Below, piece after piece: positions 12,166-22,454 of a DNA stretch of 48,907 bases; position 1 is the first letter of the stretch; each line of letters starts with the position of its first letter. The stretch covers positions 1 through 48,907 of the forward strand of contig LRSR01004005.1 of the NCBI GenBank assembly GCA_001579985.1, written 5' to 3'. Below the pieces are notes generated by a model. It saw nothing but the letters and a program-made list of their open reading frames with translations, did no database searches and had not been told where the DNA came from. Position numbers and translations under genes: made by a program. This stretch comes from Hypsibius dujardini. Its lineage: Eukaryota; Tardigrada; Eutardigrada; Parachela; Hypsibiidae.

Positions 12166-14710
12166 CCCTATAAAATTGCCCGCTTCTTGCTCTGTCTGTC
12201 TGGTACAATTCTACGAACGCTGTTTTTATCAGTTCATTCCAAACTCGTACCTCGAATCTTGTGACATAGAATACAGCAACCTTGCTGTTAACTCGCAGTA
12301 CTTCGAGTCCTCCAGCAACGGTAGAATCCTCTTCGTAAAGCTCTTCTTCAGCATGCCCTGTCGGATGGTCGGGCAAAGCGACAAATTATACAGCAGCCGC
12401 AGCCCGTACTCGCCGACCTCCCGACTCCGCTGTTGGTCGACCGCCCGTGCCACCTTCTCCACCACACCGGCCTGCGCAAACCTCTCCAGGTTTTCCACAA
12501 ACAGACTCAGACGCAGCAGGAACCGCAGCGCGAGGATCTGCACCTCCGGATTGGATCGCTCACAGCAGCGCGCCAGCACCGCCACTACACCCTTCTTGAC
12601 CATCTTGGTTTGGGTGGCCAGATCGCGACCGATGAGCAACAGGATTTTGAGGGCCACGGCGAGGAACTGGTCTTGCTTCCGAAGGAAGTGGATGAACTTC
12701 TTGCGGAAGGATTCCAGTTCCGCCGGTTCGTGCTGGCGTTGTGCGAGGCCGTCCTTCCATGTCTGGTAGCGTTGGAGCTCGAGATCGACCTCCTGGAGGA
12801 GCGAGCCCCCGATGCGATTCTTCGTGAATAGCGCCGGAGCCTGTCAAAATCAAACAGGTTTATTCTTATTCATTTAACAAAACCCTTTACAACTAAGTAG
12901 ATTTAAAGATATTTTTTCAAAGTGTTAAAATATATATTCTGACGAATGACCATAATATCTTTCCAAAAGGGCGCGTGGTTACTTACCAAGGACAGCTGTG
13001 CCATGCAGGCAAAGATACGGCAAATGTTGATCTTCAGATCCAAATTCCGGCTTTCATCCTCGAAGAGCAGCCGCGCCAGCGCGTTAATTACCGGATCTAA
13101 GAAGAGTAAAAGCAATATTATATAAAAATGTACGTGGTAATTTTATTTCATCACCTTTGGTTTGCCTGAATTTACCTGAGCGGGCAATTTGGGCGACGTG
13201 GACTTTGCTCTGCGCCAGCTGGAGGATCATCTCCGATCCGGCGATTTTGTCTTCGATGGTGTTGTACAGCAACGACCGGTACTGCGGTAGATCGGAGATT
13301 TTGGCATCAACCTTGGGGCGTCGGTTCGCGGAGCTGCCGGTTGCCGGTCTCATGGCAGTTCCCGGTCGACCTTCAAAGAATAGCCAAATTTTTGTCAAAT
13401 TAATAGCGACAATGGGTAGAGCGTACTTCGTTGCTCACTCGGTTTCGCCAGCTTTTGACGGGTGCGAAGAGCCGCCAGTATCTGCTCCAGCTCATCGATC
13501 CGACTGGGGTCGAGGTACGCGCAGCGGGAGATGGCTTCACGTGCAACGCGTTTCAAGTCGGTCGCATCGGCGAGATTGGTGAAATGCATTCTGGGAAAAA
13601 TAACCGCCAGATAAAACTTCCAACACGAAATGCTAAAGTTTATTAAACAGTTTAAACAGTTAAAGTTTATTACCGCATGCTCGCGATCTCAAGGGACAGT
13701 TAAGCCCCGCCTTCCTCGGTATGGCCCTGCACTTGATTGAACGTTCAATCTGATTCACTGTTCTCTGGTCGGCTGATTTTTGATTTCGTACAGCTTACTC
13801 GTTGTGCTCGATCGATTGATTGTACAGTCGTGCTTTACCGTATATTCGCCCCTACAGTGGTAATTTGGTGAACGGCACTGAAAAGGCACGGCCATGGTTG
13901 GTTAAAATTTACGGGCAGGGTAGAAAAGTGTCCCTTGAGATCGCGAGCATACGGTTCTATAAGCAACCAATTAAATCAATTGATTGATTGATTGATTGTA
14001 GGTAAACAATAGCAAACGGTGATGAACAGATAAGATCCGGGGTGGATCAAATTAACTGGTAGGGCAAAAAAGTGTCCCTTGAGATCGGGGGAATACGGTA
14101 CTACGTCAAGTCATGGATGAGACTGATACTCTTAATAGGTTTGCAGGAAAGTTTGCTTTTGACACTAGCTTCGTTTCAAGTTATGGATAAGAACAATATT
14201 TTCAATAAGTTTTTATATAAATTTTTTATTAATACTATTTAATGCTTCTTTTGAATCGAACATTACAAATTTAAATTTAAATTAATTTGAGAGTTTCGTT
14301 ATGGCTGAGTTCTCAGTTTAGTAATGTTTAGTTATGTTTAGTTTAGTTATGGCTGAGTTCTCAGTTTAGTAATGTTTAGTTATGTTTAGTTAGTTATGGC
14401 TGAGTTCCCAGTTTAGTAATGTTTAGTTATGTTTAGTTTAGTTATGGCTGAGTTCTCACTCACAGTTTAGTGGCGCCTTTCCTGCCGCGAGCGATCTCGG
14501 TGCCGTCGGCTCGGACCACGACAGCTTCCACGCGATACTTCACAATGACCGCCGCTTCCGACGGATGCATCTCAAAGAATCCATCCTTGTTCCTGTAAAA
14601 TGAAAAACCCCAAAAACTCTGGAATTAATAAAAAATATCAATGAAACTGGAGATAAAAAAAAGAGCCACTAAATAAAGCCGTACTTTTTGATCTCCACTT
14701 TGTAGCTCAT
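10650..14710 (-). CDS. KIFAP3: Kinesin-associated protein 3 (KAP)
   Basis: Eleven exons: 14710-14685, 14592-14464, 13590-13439, 13370-13176, 13096-12987, 12840-12251, 12038-11758, 11677-11370, 11214-10999, 10911-10839, 10771-10650. All phases close and give about 733 aa, against 792 in human. The start is the ATG of MSYKVEIKK, followed by EMHPSEAAVIVKYRVEA, which matches the conserved KAP N-terminus. The body is armadillo-like helical repeats (for example ISDLPQYRSLLYNTIEDKI and RFLLRLSLFVENLERFA). The end carries the conserved AWKSERFQQYNGQWL block and an acidic Asp-rich tail. KAP is the non-motor subunit of heterotrimeric kinesin-2, which powers anterograde intraflagellar transport. The last exon could instead splice at 10683, so the final dozen residues are uncertain. 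Intron 2 (13591-14463) carries repeats listed separately. Confidence 0.93.
11286..11330. repeat. (ACAG)n satellite
   Basis: Short tetranucleotide array in a KIFAP3 intron. Confidence 0.9.
12067..12165. repeat. (CTGT)n satellite
   Basis: Two CTGT blocks in the KIFAP3 intron between the 590-nt and 281-nt exons. Confidence 0.9.
13672..13955. mobile_element. MITE-like element with 27-bp TIRs, plus solo end
   Basis: Positions 13672-13698 and 13929-13955 are inverted copies (26 of 27 bases) containing TCCCTTGAGATCGCGAGCAT. A third, more diverged copy of the right end lies at 14073-14099 in the same orientation. There is no coding capacity. It sits in KIFAP3 intron 2. Confidence 0.7.
14298..14463. 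repeat. ~48-bp tandem repeat derived from the KIFAP3 exon 2 donor region
   Basis: Units start at 14298, 14346, 14393 and 14441 (48, 47 and 48 bp, then a partial unit). Each reads GTTATGGCTGAGTTC... then CAGTTTAG. The last unit runs into the exon 2/intron 2 junction (exon ends 14464). The real junction carries six bases, ACTCAC on the plus strand (GTGAGT on the gene strand, the donor), that are missing in every other unit. Confidence 0.85.
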
Positions 14711-15146
14711 TTTCAGCGTAATCTTTCAGACGTGGCTTGAACAAAAAGAAGTCATTCTAACGAGAAATGGTTGCCGACTGCCAACTGCAGTGAATCAGCG
14801 ACAGCTGTTTATATGTCAGCTTCCCTAAACGTTGCTACGGTAGAACCGCTCAGGCAGGGATCGATCGGGAATGCAGTCTTCCTGCAGTCGACATCACATG
14901 AAAAATCGATAAATCGACGATTGAAACGCCCAAAATTTCCACGACGATTTAATGAAATATTTTCAATATACCTTGAATCAATAATCCAAGCACAATTAAC
15001 TTCAAGAGCTCAGTTTTAATGCAGGCGATAGTGACCGTGGGTGCGCAGTTTCAGGTATGAGGTTAAGATGAAAGCACATCCAAACGAAATGAGTGAAAGA
15101 AAAAAGCAAAACTCAAAAAACAAACCACTGCAAATCAATGAATCAA

Positions 15147-16295
15147 TCAAGCCACGGCGTCCGGCCACCACTCCGGCCGCTTCGTTCGCACCGTCAGGTT
15201 CTTCCCCTCATGACTGACCACCAGGTTGTCCGCCGCGGCCAGCGCTTCCTCAATCCGCAGCAACGCTAGCCCATCCGGCCCGACATGTGCACGCAGCTTT
15301 CCCACCGGCTTCGTGCCGCCGCGGACTGCGACCACCGCGTCGCGAGGGATGGTCTGTCCCACGGTCAGCCCTTCAATCGCCACCGGCATCAACCGCTTCC
15401 GCACCACGCCGGTGTGATGCGTCCGGGCGGTCAACTCCTGGCCCAGATAACAGCCCTTGTGGAAGTGCACACCGGCCAAGTAGTCCGCGTTGGACTCCAA
15501 GGGAAAACATTCACCCGGCGGCAGCTCCAAGCTCCCTTCCGGCACACCGACTCGGTAGCGGAAGCGTCGATACGCTGTTTCGTCCACCACGGGAGAATTT
15601 CCAGCCTCCGCGGATTCTTTCAACCCGAACAGGGAGCGGTAGCCCAATAAAGGGAGGCGCGGATCGGGAATTTTCAAGTGGTCACTGAGTCCTTCGCTTG
15701 ATTGATGACTTGAAATCTTCTCCTCCAAACTTTTCCCCGCCATCACCGAGCCGACTGCCTTTTCCGGAAAGTTGATCCGCACACCGACAGCGGACGCCGA
15801 TTCAACAGAGACGTCTTTTCGCAGTTTGAACGCCTTCAAATGCTTCACCAGCTTCTCCTCCAATAGGGCGTCGCAGTCCACGAGGAAGCCCCCTTCCTCC
15901 CGCCGCGAAGCGTCAGTATAGATGAACAAATCAAACATCACCCGGCCTTGCAGGTTCAACATCAGCGAATAGATGCTGCGAGGTCCGCCGTCCGCGCTAG
16001 CGTCCAGCAGGTGGATGTCGTTGGTGATAAGGCCTTGCAAGAAGGCGGAGGCGTCCTTCCCGTGCACCCGCACCACCGATCGCGTTTCCAGCCTCGCAGT
16101 CCTCCACTGCACAACCTCGTCTTTCGATTTCGAATCAGAGTCCGACTTCCCACGTGAATCCAATGCAAACCAGCGGCGAGAGCATGCTGGGGTAGCGGAG
16201 CGAAGCCATTGTTGTGGTTTTGTCAATGACACCGTTGTAAGGGGTCCTGCTTTGATCATGCTCGCAATTTGGAAAACAGCCTTCCCCATGGCCAT
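15147..16295 (-). CDS. IBA57: IBA57-type Fe-S cluster assembly factor, mitochondrial
   Basis: Single-exon frame of 382 aa. The N-terminus (MAMGKAVFQIASMIKAG..., Arg/Ser-rich, no acids) looks like a mitochondrial presequence. The body is a GcvT-like tetrahydrofolate-binding fold. The family signature KGCYLGQELTARTHHTG is at about residue 280, including the invariant Cys. The family assists ISCA1/ISCA2 in late maturation of mitochondrial [4Fe-4S] proteins such as aconitase and lipoate synthase. It lies head-to-tail with KIFAP3 and 29 nt after the stop of a small membrane-protein frame, with no splice acceptor visible between the two. The absence of introns is unusual here, since nearly every other gene in the window has several. 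Confidence 0.93.
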   Translation of the reverse strand: MAMGKAVFQIASMIKAGPLTTVSLTKPQQWLRSATPACSRRWFALDSRGKSDSDSKSKDEVVQWRTARLETRSVVRVHGKDASAFLQGLITNDIHLLDASADGGPRSIYSLMLNLQGRVMFDLFIYTDASRREEGGFLVDCDALLEEKLVKHLKAFKLRKDVSVESASAVGVRINFPEKAVGSVMAGKSLEEKISSHQSSEGLSDHLKIPDPRLPLLGYRSLFGLKESAEAGNSPVVDETAYRRFRYRVGVPEGSLELPPGECFPLESNADYLAGVHFHKGCYLGQELTARTHHTGVVRKRLMPVAIEGLTVGQTIPRDAVVAVRGGTKPVGKLRAHVGPDGLALLRIEEALAAADNLVVSHEGKNLTVRTKRPEWWPDAVA

Positions 16296-16324
16296 AGTTG
16301 CGATTTTTCAATGCAGAGGGATCC

Positions 16325-16531
16325 TTACAAACTTTTGGCACTGGCCGCCGCCGGTGAGGTGGCAGGAAGTTTCGAGGATGGAATCGGTGGAACCGGTTCC
16401 TGTAATTTGATGTTCTTGTTAACGAGGTGAAAGCCTGAGGTGGCGAAAATCGATCCGCTGTATACGGTGAAAATGACGAGGGACACGATGGCGGCACGGT
16501 GAAGATAATCGAGGGCCCGCAAACGCGCCAT
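16325..16531 (-). CDS. Small single-pass membrane protein, possibly COX14-like
   Basis: 68-aa frame starting MARLRALDYLHRAAIVSLV. One hydrophobic helix (about residues 12-32) contains 'FTVYSG', and a Pro/Ala/Ser-rich tail follows. The short N-terminal basic segment, the single helix and a TVYxG motif recall COX14/C12orf62, a small inner-membrane assembly factor of cytochrome c oxidase, but the match is short and judged by eye. The frame ends 29 nt before the IBA57 start on the same strand, so one transcript could carry both. A GTAAGG sequence at the stop codon could act as a donor, but no acceptor precedes the IBA57 ATG. Confidence 0.45.
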   Translation of the reverse strand: MARLRALDYLHRAAIVSLVIFTVYSGSIFATSGFHLVNKNIKLQEPVPPIPSSKLPATSPAAASAKSL

Positions 16532-16887
16532 CTGCGCTCTGGTTGGCTCAATTCAATGGGATAACGGGAGCAGACGTCCTGATTCTGAAGCGGCAATGTC
16601 GGTCTGTTGTGTTATCAGCAGCACACGTTTTTTCAATCACTCAAGCTCCGTCTAGACCTCGTAAAGCGCTGACAATCAATTTTTACGCGATTTTTTGTCG
16701 CAAAAAGTGAGGAGGAACGATTGATGTGGGTGCGAAAATAATTTCGGAAAAACATGGATTTTAAGAATGACGTTAGAGAGGAAAGAAAAATGTGTCGTGT
16801 GCGTCGATCAGCTGTTTCCTCGGGTGCTAGTACGAGTAAGTAAATTCATCATTTGATCCATTGATTCCTTGATTGAATTGAAATAAA

Positions 16888-17660
16888 AAGCTGGGTTGAG
16901 GGAATGAAAATGCTGGGTTGAAGAACAAAAAAGCTGGCTTGAAGGAACGAAAAAGCTGAGTTGAAGGAACAAAAAAGCTGGCTTGAAGGAACGAAAAAGC
17001 TGGCTTGAAGGAACGAAAAAGCTGGCTTGAAGGAACGAAAAAGCTGGGTTGAAGTAGGGATGCCGATTACGCTGATTAACCGGTTTAACCGCGGTTTGAA
17101 CCGAACCGCCTGACGCGGTTTTTAAATTTAACCGAACCGTTTAAACCGGTTAGGGTTTCGAACCGCCTTAAAGTAACCGGTTAGCGTTTGGGACCGCGTC
17201 AAACCGAACCGTTTACCCGTTACGAACCGTTATGAACCGGATTCACGGGTAAAAATAGAAACAAGTTCAGTCTGGACAGGAAATCGACTCAATTAGTCAC
17301 AAAGGTGGCACGCCTAGTATATTTTAACATTTTCAGGCTCTAATATGCAGCAATTGCGCGCTTTACTTCAATAAACTGAATGAATTCTCGCTATTGAGAG
17401 CTCCACGTATTGACTGTAGCCGGCTCACTGTGTATTTCTCACTGATTTAACTACGTAACCGGTTAATCGCGGTTCAACCAGGTTTGAACCGCCTGGGTCG
17501 GTTCGGAACTTTAACCGAACCGCGTGGGTCGGTTTAGAGATTTAACCGGGAAAAGCTAACCGGTTAAGCATCTTAACCGCGTAATAACCGAACCGAACCG
17601 AACCGCCTGCGTAATCGGCATCCCTAGGTTGAAGGAACGAAAAGCTGGGTTGAAGAACAT
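16888..17660. repeat. 22-bp minisatellite, interrupted by an element
   Basis: About eight units of AAAAAGCTGGCTTGAAGGAACG with GGG/GAG variants occupy 16888-17056. The array resumes at 17627-17660, so the inverted-repeat element at 17057-17624 was inserted into it. Confidence 0.9.
17057..17624. mobile_element. TA-flanked non-autonomous DNA element
   Basis: 568 bp. It has perfect 16-bp terminal inverted repeats, GGGATGCCGATTACGC at 17057-17072 and its complement at 17609-17624, flanked on both sides by TA (17055-17056, 17625-17626). The interior is rich in AACCGG and AACCGAACCG motifs on both strands and has no transposase frame. TA duplication points to mobilisation by a Tc1/mariner-like transposase. 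Confidence 0.9.
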
Positions 17661-18051
17661 AATTTAACTCATTATGGAATGAGTGGTAGCAGCACCAGTC
17701 TTTAAAAGTGTGTACTAGGCGGAAGAGTATGCATCATACCTGGTACAGAAGTACTAGTACGAGTATGAGTATGACCATGGGAAATCATCATTTCGATGGG
17801 ATTTGACCCAGCTGCCCATCGGAAAAATCCCATGGTTGCCCATGATTACACTGTTTCCGTGGAATCCTAACTCCAAATCCAAAAAGTGGCTCATAGAGAC
17901 ACAAATGGAATTGGGATCGCATGTGTCGAGACGAAGTAGTTCGGAAACGGAATTTCCCTATCTGTTGTGCTCATCCAACGTGAAACAACTATTCCTCAAA
18001 AGTTATCATTTCATTTAAAATTCTGCGACGCGTTTCCTCCCCATCGTAGAC

Positions 18052-19711
18052 ATGGACAGAGTTATGCAGAATGTTAAGGATGCTCTGACGGGAAAGGACT
18101 CCTCGAAGACCGCGCTCATAATCCTCTCTGGTACTTTCATATAAACCATCACAAATCTACAGATCATTCACGCCAATTACGTTACGTTCCAAATAGGTAC
18201 AAAACTATTACGTCTATTTATGGATACATTTTGACTTTTTTATCTCATTTTTTAGATGGAGCTGAAGAAGCGGAAGTAGTGGTAAGTGTGTGTAACTCTC
18301 TTAAAATACGAGCACCGTGTTGATATTCCCGCCCATGGTTAGAGTCCGTGGCTGTTCCATATTTTATTCATCTCATTTTTGAATTACTGTCTGGCACATG
18401 CAGGTGTACATGAAAGGTGACGAATGAAAAAAGTCGTTTTGTTGCAGATTACAGCGGACGTTTTGAATCGTGGCGGGGTAGGGAATCTTCATATTGTTCA
18501 TTTATTTGCATTTTGCAAGTTTGCGTACGCGAATGCGGACACATGTGCGTACTGTACTCCGTGCATGTCTTGTCCTGTTGCTCAGATAAAGGTCGTCATT
18601 GCTGGATTCAGTGGAGACTCTGCGGTGAAGTGCTGTCAGAATGTGCAGATCAAACCGGAAATGTCGCTGGACCAGGCCGCAGACCAGCATGAGAAGGACC
18701 CCTTTGACATCATCATCCTACCTGGTAACGCCTGCAATATGCGTCTTACTGTCTTCGGGGATGTTTAGATTGGTTCTTCAGTTATCAATAGGTTTTGCCC
18801 ATCTCTCTATCTGTCTCTCTATTTGTCTGTGTCTTATCTGTCTGTCTGTCTGTCTGTCTGTTTTTCTGTTCGTCTGTCTCCCTGCCTGTCTGCCTGCCCT
18901 TCGGCCTGCCTGCCTGTTTGCTCTTTGTGAAGGATTTGTGACAATCGGTACACCTCTGGATTTCTATTGTTTTAGGCGGCCCGAAAGGAACGGATAATTT
19001 GAAGAAGGTAATACTGTACCTACCAAACCAGTGATTATTAGTTAAATGTTTTGTCAGATTTGTTTCATGGATGCAGTGCTTCGTTTTCTCTAGTCGGTTG
19101 CGGTCGGAAATTTACTGAAACGGTAGGTCTTCTTACTGTACGGGTGTTGCCTTAACCAATCCTAATTTGGCGCTGTTCGTCGGCCAACTTTTCATTACAA
19201 CAGACAGGAGCGAAACTGCGGGTATATCGGAGCCATTTGCGGCGGACCGCTTGCCCTGATGACACATAAGATCGGATTGGGCAAATGCATCACCGCTCAC
19301 AAATGCAAATGGGACGAACTGAAGGAAGGAGGTATAGTATTTTATTATATTTTTCAGCGGTTGTGACGTTTTCAGCTGTCCACACTTTAAGTTATGCAAC
19401 GGCCTGGTTCTTCCTCAGGCACGCACAAGGTCGTCACCTCCAAGGTTTGCATCGATGGCACTCTCATCACCAGTCAGGTAAATAGTGTTCGTGTGACTAG
19501 TCAATTCACTCTACTCCTGTAATTAATGAATGCCGGAATCGAATGATAAATATTCATTCTTCCAAGTTCCAAGTTCCAACTGCCTATCTTTGTCATATCA
19601 TGTTCGTAGGGTCCGGGAACGGCGTTCGAATTCGGATTGGCCATCGTGGAGACGCTGATCGGACCGGAAAAGATCTCGGATCTGAGAGAGGATCTGGCGT
19701 TGAAGGTCTAA
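18052..19711 (+). CDS. PARK7: DJ-1/PARK7 family protein
   Basis: Nine exons: 18052-18130, 18256-18281, 18448-18477, 18586-18724, 18976-19007, 19094-19122, 19204-19331, 19419-19477, 19610-19711. They total 624 nt and 207 aa (human 189), with all phases closing. The extra length is an N-terminal extension of about 15 residues. The nucleophile-elbow motif AICGGP carries the redox Cys (about residue 124, human Cys106). GAEEAE supplies the conserved Glu that polarises it, THKIG holds the conserved His, and GPGTAFEF is the C-terminal signature. DJ-1 is a cytosolic/mitochondrial redox sensor and glyoxalase-like protein. Four exons are only 26-32 nt, so automatic annotation is likely to miss them. 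It converges on IQCG. Confidence 0.95.
18795..18915. repeat. (CTGT)n satellite
   Basis: Degenerate CTGT/CTGC array in the fourth PARK7 intron, ending about 60 nt before a 32-nt exon. Confidence 0.9.
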
Positions 19712-19985
19712 CAGCTCCGATGTTGTTCAGCTGGACACTGAATTTAGTAAGCTCAGTCTTAACTATTGACTGCCTTTATTAAATGCAAGACAAGATTCGG
19801 TTCTGCTTTTCGTTCGGTTTTATTAAAGAGAACGTCGTTGACCCAGAGTGTGTGTTGAGCTGTAAACGCGGGGTTCAAAACTTTACCAATAATTTCAATA
19901 CCAGAGTGATTATATCTCAGACAATGTACAGTAATCGTTCGCAAAATAATTATCTTTCCGTTATGTACCACTAAATTAGGATTTA

Positions 19986-22454
19986 TTATTTCTTCTTTTT
20001 AGCCGAGGCCGGCTTGGCTTTTTTCGCGCCACCGCTCGCTGCTTTATCCTTCTTCCCATCCTTACTCTTGCCCTTTCCCTTCTTTTTTCCCTTCTTCTTT
20101 TTCTTCAACCTTTTACGGACTATATATCCTCGGAACCATTTCTGAATGATGGTCGCGGCCTGGTTGCGGCGTAGGGCTTCCGCCTCCGCGATCCGCCGTC
20201 GCTCATCGCGTTCGCGGCGATCTTGCAACATGACATTCATCTCCTCTTCCAGCTGCTTCTCCTCCACCAGATTTTTTCGAAGGTGTTCCCGCAGTACTTC
20301 CCCGCGGTCTTGCAAGGCCATAATCTCAGTCTAGAAACCGATAAAACAGTCGTAGGCCGTAAGAACCAGCTGAATGTGAAGCAGAGAGACACGAACAGAT
20401 GCGTATGCAGATGCACAGACACACAAAAAGGCACATAGATACGCAGACGGACATATATAGGTACACAGACATAAACAACGACAGACAGACAGATACAGAC
20501 CCAGACATCAGCACAGACATATACACATACGTAAAAACAGACACAGATACATAGGCAGACACAGACAACTGCAAGAAGAGGATGAATTAAGAAGCACCTT
20601 TAGCCCTACGCATCGTTCTAATACGGAAATTTCCAAATTCCGTTGAGTGGCTTTGGCATCCCGTATCTGCTTAAGGTAGTCCTTCTCATGTCTTAAATAC
20701 TGTAATGAAAAACGGGCTCATTACTAGCACTATTGTTTTCAAATTGTCGTAACATTTCAATAAATCAATCCAGAAACAGATAGTTCAGTTAGTAGGACCA
20801 CGCCCAAATTACGACTGGACATACAACGAACTTGCTTATTTCGCTCGTCCACCAGTTTCTGCGTCTCAACTGTATCCGTGATCATCTTGACCATCTTATG
20901 CCTATGCGGCCCGTTATCGTCTTCCGCTTGCCGGTGTATTCTCGTCTGTGCTTTCAACCGAACCTCATGCAGTTCCCTGAGGCGGCTGGTGATGATTGCC
21001 TGATTTTTCTCTATCGTTTTTGATAGTCGTTCGTGTTCCTCGCGGTTTTCATCCAGATTCTTTTTGAAGTCGTCCCAGAGGTTTTTCATCTTACCCTCGG
21101 CAGCCACATTGCGCTCGGTCATTTGGGCGATCACTTTCTGGACTTCGCACGACTCAAAAGGCGTGGTCTCAATCGCATTGAGGAGGATATGCATCATGTC
21201 TGCCGTCAATTCTGAAAAACTCAGGTCACGCTGTTTTTAATATTGGCTTGAGTTAAGAAACTGGAATAGGCCAGACTAAATAAACATTACACACTACAAA
21301 TTAACCCAGTTACAACTTACAACAAAAATGCAGACAGGAAGACCGACACCAAAACAGACTGACAAGTAGGCAGACACGTATACAAACAGACAGGTACCGT
21401 GAACAGGTGGACAGACGGACAAGCATTCAGGCAAACAAGCAGGCAGGCAGGCAGACAGACAAACAGACAGACAGGCAGAGAGGCCCACTAAAAATCCAAC
21501 CTGTATATACATGCATATAGACAGACATGCATATAGACATTCGATATCAGACTACTCGGGGCAATGGTCGGTGCTTGGAGTCAGACAAAGGTGCACAGTG
21601 TTCCAAGGCATCAACGACAACCAAGACTTACGGCAGAGATCCCGAATAACCGGAAGTATTGTGACCTTCGCCAACTGCCCACTGAAGACCTTCTCCGCCT
21701 TAACGAGCAAATCATAATCGCACGTATTCCGAAACGCCACGCAGAGCGCGAAAAATGTCTCCTTGAAAGAAAACAACGTACTCGTCGCAGCCAAACTCAA
21801 CCGACGCTTCAAGCGTTCCTCCCGCGACTCCTGCTCCTCCGCCACCGATATCGAATTGTCGTTCACACTACTATCCACCGTGTCCAGACTGTGATCCGCG
21901 CTCAGCAAAGTGCTGCTGGACATGTTGGCCAAAGGATCCGCATTGTTCAGTATGTTGACCGCCAGCTCGGTCTGCAGCCGGATCAACGCCAACGTCCGGT
22001 TCACATCCTCCCCCAGAAACTCCAGCTCCTGCTCCGGCATTGTGCAGTCCAGCAGTACCGGCAGCAGTGCCGCGACCCGAAAGTGCACATTCAGCTCCAA
22101 CAAGACATTTTTCAAGCGTGCCGCGTCGATATTGATCGGTGTCTGGGGCGCGGAGTCGAGGACGTTTCGCACCAGCGCGTGCTTCTCCTGCCGTTCCGCC
22201 GGGCTCTCCCTGACATGGTGGCCGGTGCTGGTGGGTTTGCGGTACAACAGCTCCCAGTCCTTATCGGGAGACGAGGTGTCGACGGGCTTTTTGCTGTTGT
22301 TCTTAACCGCTGTGACGGTGCCGTGGAGGGTGGAGAGGGTTCGCGGTCTGAGCTTGTCGGAGGAGGACGGTTTGACGCTGGACGTGGCCTTCTGCACGGT
22401 AACGGTGGTGGTACTGGACTGCGATGACTGCATGGCGGATGCCATCACACACAC
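19986..22454 (-). CDS. IQCG: IQ domain protein G / dynein regulatory complex subunit 9
   Basis: Four exons: 22454-21632, 21211-20832, 20699-20598, 20330-19986. They total 1650 nt and 549 aa, with all phases closing. The N-terminal third is Ser/Thr-rich and low-complexity, the middle is helical and the C-terminal half coiled-coil. An IQ motif, AATIIQKWFRGYIVRKRL, is at about residues 492-512, followed by a Lys-rich tail (KKKKKGKKKGKGKSK). The order of coiled coil, IQ motif and basic tail matches IQCG, the calmodulin-binding DRC9 subunit of the axonemal nexin link, needed in motile cilia and sperm flagella. A second in-frame Met follows at 22442. The region antisense to exon 1 is also open but has no independent support. 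Confidence 0.85.
20390..20575. repeat. Degenerate (ACAG)n satellite
   Basis: Decayed ACAGAC/ACACAG repeats in the last intron of IQCG. Confidence 0.7.
21340..21545. repeat. Degenerate (ACAG/GCAG)n satellite
   Basis: Decayed array in the first IQCG intron, ending about 90 nt from the exon 1 donor. Confidence 0.7.

Larger units (their letters stand above)
16600..18051. other. Intergenic: minisatellite and inserted element
   Basis: No exon is supportable between the small membrane-protein gene and PARK7. It contains a 22-bp minisatellite and a TA-flanked inverted-repeat element, both listed. At 17770-17850 there are short inverted blocks around CCATGGGAAATC and GGGATTT that may be another degraded foldback element. 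Confidence 0.5.

Noticed and set aside
15226-15688. Plus-strand open frames of 63-133 codons
   Set aside because: Antisense shadows of the GC-rich IBA57 coding exon, Pro/Arg/Ser-rich with no conserved motif.
16888-17056. CRISPR-like regularly spaced repeats
   Set aside because: The units are contiguous 22-bp repeats without unique spacers, in a eukaryotic genome; it is a minisatellite.
17803-18018. 71-codon frame upstream of PARK7
   Set aside because: Falls in sequence with inverted blocks and has no domain, signal peptide or splice link to PARK7.
21564-22427. 287-codon plus-strand open frame
   Set aside because: Exactly antisense to IQCG exon 1; Arg/Gln-rich composition is typical of a shadow frame.
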